Origin: Seminavis robusta
Taxonomy: Eukaryota; Bacillariophyta; Bacillariophyceae; Naviculales; Naviculaceae
Assembly: GCA_903772945.1 (NCBI GenBank)
Contig: CAICTM010000609.1
Coordinates: 1-56,767, forward strand
DNA length: 56,767 nucleotides
Direction of reading: 5' to 3'
The translations under genes were made by a program, and so were the position numbers. Numbering within the stretch: position 1 is the stretch's first letter; every line of letters starts with the position of its first letter. The notes under the pieces are model-generated. The model saw only the letters and a program-made list of their open reading frames with translations. It was not told the origin of the DNA and did not search any database. Shown piece after piece: positions 50,901 through 56,767 of this stretch.

Positions 50901-53900
50901 ACTTGGGCTGACAATTCGAGCCTCGGAAACTGGTGCACTAGCTTGTGTAGAACACGTCCCATTTTGGGGACGCCGACCAATTCGCCGAGGTCCGACGGCG
51001 TGAGGTCGGCATAGCGCGACCACTCGATATCACTTTTTCTTTCCAGCTTCCGGCAAACCACGTTGGGCACATTCTTAAATTGTCGCAGAGGAGATTGACT
51101 TCTCCAAATCTTGTAAGCCACCATGTTGGCAAAGTTCAGGCAGAGTCGAGCAAGTGATGCCCATTTCCGTCGCAACGCAATCTCAAAGAGTGCCCTCATG
51201 ATGCGAGCACCGGACTGCTGCACGAAGGCCATATCCGCCATGAGAGCGAAGCCATCTAGACGCAACCGAGAAATGTACGCCTGAAGAAGGATGTTGACCT
51301 TTGCAAGTGGTTCGCTAGGACTTTCCTTGACTGGGATCGGAACTTTGCCAGCAAGCTTCGCTAGTTCCAGCTTTTCCTCCTCCCGCACTGTAATGTGTGA
51401 AAACTCCCCACTCATCGAGAACAACCGCAACAGTTCAATGTCAGACATGGAAGGCCTCATGTGTCTCGTGTACACGGCCATGGACGTGTGGGAAATGTAA
51501 AACTGACTGGCTACACGTCCGAGAGGAGTCGACTGCAAAGCACCATTCTTGCGATCATATCGAATAAGGTTGTGCTTGTCCAGCACTGAGGCGGCCGTGT
51601 GGGCCAGATCCATCCTCCGACGCTTGAGTGTGGGGTCCTCTTTCAGTGTCTGTTCAGGGTTGTGAATACCGTACAGTGCCGGGTTCCGAAGCATGCGAAC
51701 GTAAAGGAATGTGTAGCCTAACCATTCCACAGCTTCTGTGATGGACTGAACTGTTCCTAGCACAACCTCGGCGTTCAAGTGATCAGCGAGACACTTGATG
51801 AGCTGGCTCTCGACAGGCAGTTGCAGATTGGTCAGCGACAAATAGTACTGCAGTTCCGTGTGCCTCGTCAGGATGATTCCCTCTCCCTCTTTGTCGTATT
51901 GTGGGCGTCCCGCTCGACCCAGCATCTGCAAAACATCAAGCGGGCTCAGCTCAGCCCATCGTCCCTTCGAAGGATCATAGATCTGGGTTCCCCTAATAAT
52001 GACAGCATGAGCTGGCAAGTTGACACCCCAAGCAAGGGTGGCCGTGGAACAAAGGACGGCAATATGCCGACTGGCAAACAAGTCCTCCACAAGCTCGCGG
52101 TCCTCGCGCCCCATTCCGGCGTGATGGATACCGAAGCCATACGGCAGGACCTCCTTCAAATCTGCGTTGTTTACAGAATTCACCTCTTCTCGAAGAATTT
52201 CTTGCGTTCCGCTTCCATCCCTTACATAGTTTGCAAGCTCGTCACGGTCCAACGCCAAATCACGGAGCGCCTTTGCCGTCTTTCCAGTCTCGGCTCGGCT
52301 GTGCACAAAGATGATGACCTGCTGACTATTGTTGCGTCGTTGGTCAAGACACTTCTCGTAGCAAATTTCGTTTTGAAGCTGAAAGCGCTTGAACGCATTC
52401 CTCTCCGTGATGCCAATGTATTGCATCTGGAGTGGCACTGGACGGAAAGTACCATCGAAGAAGAACAGACCCTTGTCGGGTTTCACTCGAAGAAAGGTCG
52501 CCACATCGGTGTAGTTGGGCAAGGTTGCGGAAAGTCCCACAAGACGAATGGGTTCTGCCGTGGTCTCCACTTGCCGAATCAAACGAGCGACCAAACTCTC
52601 CAACACCGGTCCGCGATCATCGTGCAAAAGATGGATCTCATCAATAATAACCAGCTTGACGAGTTGCGTAAAGGCCCGACCTTCGCCTTGTCGAAGAGTG
52701 ATATCGAATTTCTCCGGCGTTGTCACAATTAGCTGTGTCTCCGAAATCTGTTGCCGTGTCAGACTGGAGTCTCCTGAAAGCTCGGCCACGTTCACTCCAT
52801 ACGGCGCCAAACGTTCCGTAAAATTCTTCACAACCTCCTGGACGAGGGCTTTCATGGGAGCAACGTAGACCATCTTGAATGACTTCAAGTCAAACTGTTC
52901 CTTCTTTTCGTCTTCGTCGCCGCCAATATATTCATCCTCCTCGTCCGCGGACTCTTTGCGGAACTGACCAAGGATGTTGAGCATGGTCAGGCAAGCCACA
53001 TTGGTCTTTCCTGCCCCGGTGGGTGCACAAAGAAGGATATTCTCGGATGTTCGCAGCGCTACTGGGCACAGTTTGGACTGGATGCGATTTAACTTGTCCA
53101 TTCCTGGAAAGGCAGTATGACACCACTTTGGAAGATCTTTGATGGGGACGAGTTTTTCATCTGGCGGGATGACGCTCCTCAGTGCCGGTACGTGTACTTC
53201 TTCGTAGCCCTTTTTCATGGCTCTCCACGATTTATCCGGCAAGGTGCACTTTTTGCTCGTCATCGTATGAGCTCCATCCTTAAAGGCCAAAGCCTCCAGG
53301 TCCAATTCGATAGGATCGTCATTCTTGTTGTCGTCGATGTCCATCTTGTCCTTGTATGGCAAGTCCCCTTCTGATTTGACAACCTGAATGGAATCGAGTG
53401 CTTTGGAGACGTCCTTGCCGCTGCTGCTGATTTCTTCCTTCTTGAGAGAGTCCGTCATCCCTCTTAGCCTCTCCCGTGTCCAGTCTTCGGCCCGTCCCTT
53501 GGAATGCATTTCTTCCCAGACCTGTTTCCCTTCGCCAGTAGGTTCTTCTGCCAATGCCTTTTCAATTTGGTTGCGTTCTTCTTCCGTTTGTGCTCGTTTC
53601 ATGGACACACATGCCCACACCCGGACCCGATTGTGAAGGAGTAGTTTGATGGTATCAAACAGGTCGAATCCTAGTAAGATCAAGAGTTTGTTTTCGCATT
53701 CCCTCATGTCGCTGCGATTGGCAATATCGAGTACCTCCAGAACTTGCTTGGCGATATCGGCTGCGACATTGGCATCATCGTAATGACGGGAGAGTTGTCG
53801 TTGCAGAAAATGTGCATCGATTTCATGCACCGACAAGAATCGTTCCTGTGATCGAGACGCCTTCTTCTTGGCATCATCAGTGGCTCCCTGCACGACGACA

Positions 53901-54853
53901 TCTCCTTCCTCGTCATCGGATGCCTGTGGCATGGCTTCTCCTCCTCCTTCCTCATTATCATCCTCAGAATCGGATGACGAGGAATCCACAACGACATCTT
54001 CTTCAATATCGCTCTCTCCATCGGCCGGCTTGTTGTCACCATCATCTTCCTCTTCGGATTCATCAAACAGAACAGCAACACCCATTTCCTCATCGACCTT
54101 GCCATCACCGGACTGCTCCTGTTGCTGCTTATTGTCATCATAATCATCGAGTTGTTTGCCCAACTGCACCAACTTGGCGAATTGTTCCGACGAGATTCCT
54201 CCTGGTGCTCTGGCTGGTTTCCTCGTGAGCAACTGTGAAATCTCTTCGTGGCGTTGGGGATCACGCAGATTGTCATCTTTCAAGGTTTCAATAACGGATT
54301 GTGCCGCATCACGGAGTACCGAAGTTGATTGATCACCGAGAAGAGATCGCGATCCAATCATGGTCTGATGATGAGAAGCAAAAGCAAAGAAAGATGTGAG
54401 CAGGGGTACATGTGTGTACGTTTGACCATTATTTTCCACCATGGGCAAGATGGTACGGGTAGCATCCAAAGAACAACACAGACTCACCAGAATATTTTCA
54501 TAGCCAGATCTAGCTCCATCCGTCGACGGCTGATACCCCGTCAAATCCCCGAGATCCAGAATGGTTTGACCTCCAGCCGCCGCCAAGACATTGGCTTTCG
54601 TCGAAGTGTTAGTAGTTGTTCCATGCTCTCGTTTGTGACGCTTTTTACGAGCTCGTTCCACCTTGGAGGCAAAGTCGCTCTTGGTCTTTTTGGCAATGGC
54701 ATCTCCCATCTTGCCAATACCCTCACGGCCTCGCAGAGATTCCACTTCTCCCGACGGCTCTCGCTTGCGATTGCGAGAACGGACCGCCTGTTCCACCTTG
54801 TTGGACATTTCCGCATAGCTGTACTGCTTGTTAACATCGTTGCGGTCCGTCAT
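47969..54853 (-). CDS. BRR2: U5 snRNP helicase BRR2 (SNRNP200)
   Basis: Exons 54853-54488 and 54364-47969 join in frame to 2253 aa. The 123-nt intron (GTGAGTC...CATCATCAG) has no stop and is a multiple of three, so the genomic frame is open throughout at 2294 codons. BRR2 unwinds U4/U6 during spliceosome activation. The N-terminus has the family start pattern (REPSGEVESL, KMGDAIAKK). Then come two Ski2-like cassettes. The first has APTGAGKT (about residue 573), DEIH (about 697), GLSATLPN and MLGRAGRP, then a Sec63 unit. The second has APSGSGKT (about 1437), DELH (about 1543), GLSASLAN and an altered MMGRHKT, then a second Sec63 unit. The C-terminus ends in an Asp/Glu run. Length is near the family's about 2150 residues. 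Confidence 0.95.
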   Translation of the reverse strand: MTDRNDVNKQYSYAEMSNKVEQAVRSRNRKREPSGEVESLRGREGIGKMGDAIAKKTKSDFASKVERARKKRHKREHGTTTNTSTKANVLAAAGGQTILDLGDLTGYQPSTDGARSGYENILVSLCCSLDATRTILPMVENNGQTYTHVPLLTSFFAFASHHQTMIGSRSLLGDQSTSVLRDAAQSVIETLKDDNLRDPQRHEEISQLLTRKPARAPGGISSEQFAKLVQLGKQLDDYDDNKQQQEQSGDGKVDEEMGVAVLFDESEEEDDGDNKPADGESDIEEDVVVDSSSSDSEDDNEEGGGEAMPQASDDEEGDVVVQGATDDAKKKASRSQERFLSVHEIDAHFLQRQLSRHYDDANVAADIAKQVLEVLDIANRSDMRECENKLLILLGFDLFDTIKLLLHNRVRVWACVSMKRAQTEEERNQIEKALAEEPTGEGKQVWEEMHSKGRAEDWTRERLRGMTDSLKKEEISSSGKDVSKALDSIQVVKSEGDLPYKDKMDIDDNKNDDPIELDLEALAFKDGAHTMTSKKCTLPDKSWRAMKKGYEEVHVPALRSVIPPDEKLVPIKDLPKWCHTAFPGMDKLNRIQSKLCPVALRTSENILLCAPTGAGKTNVACLTMLNILGQFRKESADEEDEYIGGDEDEKKEQFDLKSFKMVYVAPMKALVQEVVKNFTERLAPYGVNVAELSGDSSLTRQQISETQLIVTTPEKFDITLRQGEGRAFTQLVKLVIIDEIHLLHDDRGPVLESLVARLIRQVETTAEPIRLVGLSATLPNYTDVATFLRVKPDKGLFFFDGTFRPVPLQMQYIGITERNAFKRFQLQNEICYEKCLDQRRNNSQQVIIFVHSRAETGKTAKALRDLALDRDELANYVRDGSGTQEILREEVNSVNNADLKEVLPYGFGIHHAGMGREDRELVEDLFASRHIAVLCSTATLAWGVNLPAHAVIIRGTQIYDPSKGRWAELSPLDVLQMLGRAGRPQYDKEGEGIILTRHTELQYYLSLTNLQLPVESQLIKCLADHLNAEVVLGTVQSITEAVEWLGYTFLYVRMLRNPALYGIHNPEQTLKEDPTLKRRRMDLAHTAASVLDKHNLIRYDRKNGALQSTPLGRVASQFYISHTSMAVYTRHMRPSMSDIELLRLFSMSGEFSHITVREEEKLELAKLAGKVPIPVKESPSEPLAKVNILLQAYISRLRLDGFALMADMAFVQQSGARIMRALFEIALRRKWASLARLCLNFANMVAYKIWRSQSPLRQFKNVPNVVCRKLERKSDIEWSRYADLTPSDLGELVGVPKMGRVLHKLVHQFPRLELSAQVQPITRSMLRVELTLIPSFQFDVSVHGYVQLFHILVEDVNCENILHHEMFSLKSKGDEEEHVLVFAVPILEPLPPAYFVRVISDRWLHSEAVLPVSFNNMILPAKFPPPTELLDLQPLLPRALGDGTLSNLYSFKEFNPIQTQSFHELFKTDRNCLICAPSGSGKTVCAEFAILRMLSTDPDGKCVFVAPTEEIAGPVFDGWTRRFGSILRQGKIVRLTGQTIPDLKLLSEAKIAVCSVKTWDILSRRWRQRKAVQAVSLIIFDELHFLGGERGPTMEVVISRMRYISGQRQQDDADDKLRIIGLSASLANAREIGEWMGVPNKSLFNFSPMVRPLPLEIYFQSFEQNNYSGRLMAMAKPVYDAVDRHIDGSSAIVYVPSRRQAQLTAIDIMTYRESRVGKPFLGEGATPEEIKSITSDILDPTLQQVLPSGIGFLFDGMVESDWSAVIDLFQKGALRVLVCPADLCWKSPCVAHLVVIMGTEFYDGREKRHVDYPIVDLLHMMGRHKTDSSGKCVLMCHTPKKEYIKKLVYDPLPVESHLDSYLHDHFNSEIVTKTIETMQDAVDYLTWTFLYRRLPKNPTYYGLRGTSSVYLSEHLSEMVETVLGDLEESKCCKLTDEGEVSPLNLGMIAAYYYVQYRTIELIESSITAKTKIRGILEILSAAWEFASLPIRFGEEKTLKIMARTLTHKLPDDAAYDSNTKALILLQSHFSRKPLSANLRADQKTVVLDSVNLIQAIVDVISSQGDLKPALAAMELSQMIVQGLWNKDNPLKQIPHFTNEIIKRCEAYEGEDSIESVIDILTLDDDVRNDLLRLPDEKMADVAVFCNSFPNVEVSFEVKDPDDVTAGDPVQIAVNLERDIDDEDMDEEDLADLGKVSSALFPGEKRESLWVVIGDTQTNSLLSLKRVNLRHKQSVVLEFLAPEEAGDMELTLFCMSDSYMGSDQEYKLPLSVAAAEDDDDDDDDDDDDEEESEED

Positions 54854-55051
54854 GGTGGAAATACGTTACGAAATACAATTCAATGGAATTCAACAACAAC
54901 AGAAACGTAGATAACAGATAGAGAGGATAACGCGAAGACAAAGCTGATCAGGTGCTACTAGCATAAAGACGCGGCTCTTTCTCGTTTGCTTTGTGTGGTT
55001 TGCTGATGAGGGCTGAGAGGGCTGAGGGCGCCAAGGAAGTGGATGTCTGTC
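54854..55051 (-). promoter_or_regulatory. Short 5' flank of BRR2, bounded by an LTR
   Basis: Only 198 bp lie between the BRR2 start codon and the end of a copia LTR in the same orientation. Either the BRR2 promoter is very compact or the LTR supplies part of it. Confidence 0.45.
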
Positions 55052-55173
55052 TGTTGAAAAGGTGTGAACTTGAACGCACAATTTCTCTAATTTAATCAAT
55101 ATCCTTCCAGCTCTACTGTCTAGTAGACTGGCTATTCGTTTCGTTTTCTCTTTCTCTTTCGTTCAGATTGTGA
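55052..55173 (-). repeat. 3' end of a copia LTR (inverted copy of 1-122)
   Basis: 122 bp that match 1-122 inverted with two differences. On the minus strand it ends TTTTCAACA. It lies just after decayed copia pol on the same strand, so it is the 3' LTR end of that element. The 5' limit of the LTR cannot be placed because the left copy is cut by the window start. Confidence 0.75.
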
Positions 55174-56767
55174 GCTCTACACTGAGCTCCGATATGCATC
55201 ATATACCAGGATCTTTCGATCTCTGCTTCTCGCAGTTTCATCTACAGATAGATCTCGTTGATCTATCTTCCTGAAGTGCATGGTTGGCCCTGGAGGGCTT
55301 TCCCACTTTACTAAATCTATGGACCTTCATCCGTCCATTCTTTTGCTTCATCCCGTCGCTCCTGCATTCATCTCTTCGACCTAACTTCCTAACCTTGTAG
55401 TTGCATCATCTAGACGACCATTGTCCTCGTTCCTCGTACACCTGGCCATCTGATGAGATCGGATAACCATCTGATTTGAGTCACACATCCCCAATCACGA
55501 ACCGTGATTGTGGATCCCAGTCGTCTGTCCGTCATACGAAAATACCTTTCTGACACCCTTCCTGTTTTCGCGATGATGGCAGCGACCTTCTTACCACCTC
55601 AAACCAATTGCTCCTGGTCTCCTGTTAGTTTCGGTGCATGTCTGTCGAGGGTCTCGACGTTGACATTCTTGGTTCCAATGTCGCTCACGTTGTCTCCGAG
55701 CGAACAAAATCAATCTTCACTAGGCCGTCCTGCTGCATTTGATTCACGTAGTGCCACCTCGTATCCATTGCCTTGTTCGACTTGCACTTGTCTTGTTCTC
55801 TGACATAAAGATAGCACCTCGTTATCGATCTTCACTTGCACAGGTAGTTCCACGTTGATCTGTAGGAACTTTAGAATCTGCGCGATGAACGGGACTTCTC
55901 GTACTGCTTCGCCACACGCGTAGAACTCAGCTCGGAACTCGACAATGCTACGACCTTCTGTAGCTTGGACCTCCAGTGAATGAGTACACCTTCAAGAAAG
56001 ATCATCATGGACGTGCTGATCTTCTGTTGTTCTGTCTCCGGCCCAATCCGAATCCGAGAATACTTCCAATTTCCACGGTCCTTCGTTCTTCTCTGGTCTC
56101 ATCAAAGTCCACGGTTCCTTGAGTCCAACACGTACTTTACACAGGTAGCATTTCCTTGTACGCTGCGGCGTGCGCATCCCAAGACCTTAGTAGCTCTCGT
56201 ACCGCGTTCGAGATTTCTGGCCTTGAAGCTTGATAAGGTACATGACATGCCTACTCCTGTTCGAAATCTGCTCTGTTGTTCTTCAGCGATCCATTCCTCT
56301 GTTCGTTTGTCTTTACTATTCCGAGTCAGGTGTTCCCGCAGTCTTGTACTTGGGTAGTTCTGTACCTCCTCTCCGAAGTGGTTTGAATCTTCTTAATCAT
56401 TGTGGGTTGTCCCACCCATCAGCATCCTTTCGGGGATTCATCCGAATCTCACAGCTCAGGTAGTCCGTGAGTTCGTACTCTATGGTCATGTTCAAGCCTC
56501 GATCTTTAATCCTTGAAGCACTTCCTTGATATCGTCTTTTTCTCCAATGGTGAGATTGTCATCCACGTAACATAGAATCACGCATATCTTCCCATTCTTT
56601 TTCCGCATGAAGAGGCATGGGTCACTAGGACATGTAACGAATCCTAAGTCTTCCAGGACACTCGCAAACTTCAGTAGTACTGTCGTGCGCTTTGGCAAGC
56701 ACCATAGATGGTCTTGTCCAGTATGACACATTCGTCGTCTTGGTGTTCTAGTCCTTTTGGGCAGTCA
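55174..56767 (-). pseudogene. Decayed Ty1/copia pol 3' part (reverse transcriptase and RNase H)
   Basis: On the minus strand from the right edge: a reverse transcriptase piece with FVTCPSDPCLFMRKKNG and CVILCYVDDNLTIG (the YVDD box, about 56545-56580), then, after stops and frame changes, an RNase H piece with LEVFSDSDWAGD (about 56030-56080) and a downstream region with IDNEVLSLC-like sequence (about 55790). There are several in-frame stops and shifts, so it is not functional. Integrase and Gag would lie beyond the window. It belongs to a different, older copia lineage than the element at 29431. Confidence 0.75.

Overview
The window reads as a nuclear contig from a diatom, probably pennate. 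The grounds are short GT-AG introns, CoDi-like Ty1/copia retrotransposons, a PLP-homeostasis protein whose N-terminus looks like a diatom plastid-targeting leader, and a cyclase-phosphodiesterase fusion of the kind expected in stramenopiles. Host genes sit between dense mobile elements. Exon joins below were worked out by hand from GT/AG sites and reading frame; each join reported as firm keeps the frame to the final stop.

Layout, left to right. 1-122 is the 3' end of an LTR, and an inverted copy lies at 55052-55173. 374-3432 (minus) is a pentameric ligand-gated ion channel with a periplasmic-binding-protein-like N-terminal domain. 4263-16300 is transposon territory: two copies of a MITE with 18-bp internal repeats, a decayed DDE-transposase gene split by a rearranged Ty3/gypsy element, and a Harbinger-type MITE. 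16300-24436 holds a type II membrane protein with a glycosidase-like propeller, a sulfotransferase, an unknown tail-anchored-looking protein and COQ3. 24578-29391 (minus) is a 12-exon guanylate/adenylate cyclase-PDE fusion with three micro-exons of 12-14 nt.

The 5' end of that cyclase gene has been opened by transposons. A copia element with identical LTRs (29431-34616) and a 980-bp hAT-like MITE (34642-35621) lie inside its first 23 codons. A 4.4-kb Harbinger element carrying three genes (35794-40189) sits just upstream. Removing the two inner insertions and one copy of each target duplication gives an in-frame start codon at 35639.

40193-42917 is gene-poor. The right part is a compact housekeeping block: a two-RRM RNA-binding protein, a YggS/PLPBP protein, a two-HMG-box protein and the U5 snRNP helicase BRR2. 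The window ends in a decayed copia element on the minus strand.

The strongest candidates for something unusual are the PBP-channel fusion, the micro-exon cyclase gene with its transposon-split start, the three-gene Harbinger element, and the in-frame UGA between gag and pol of the young copia element.
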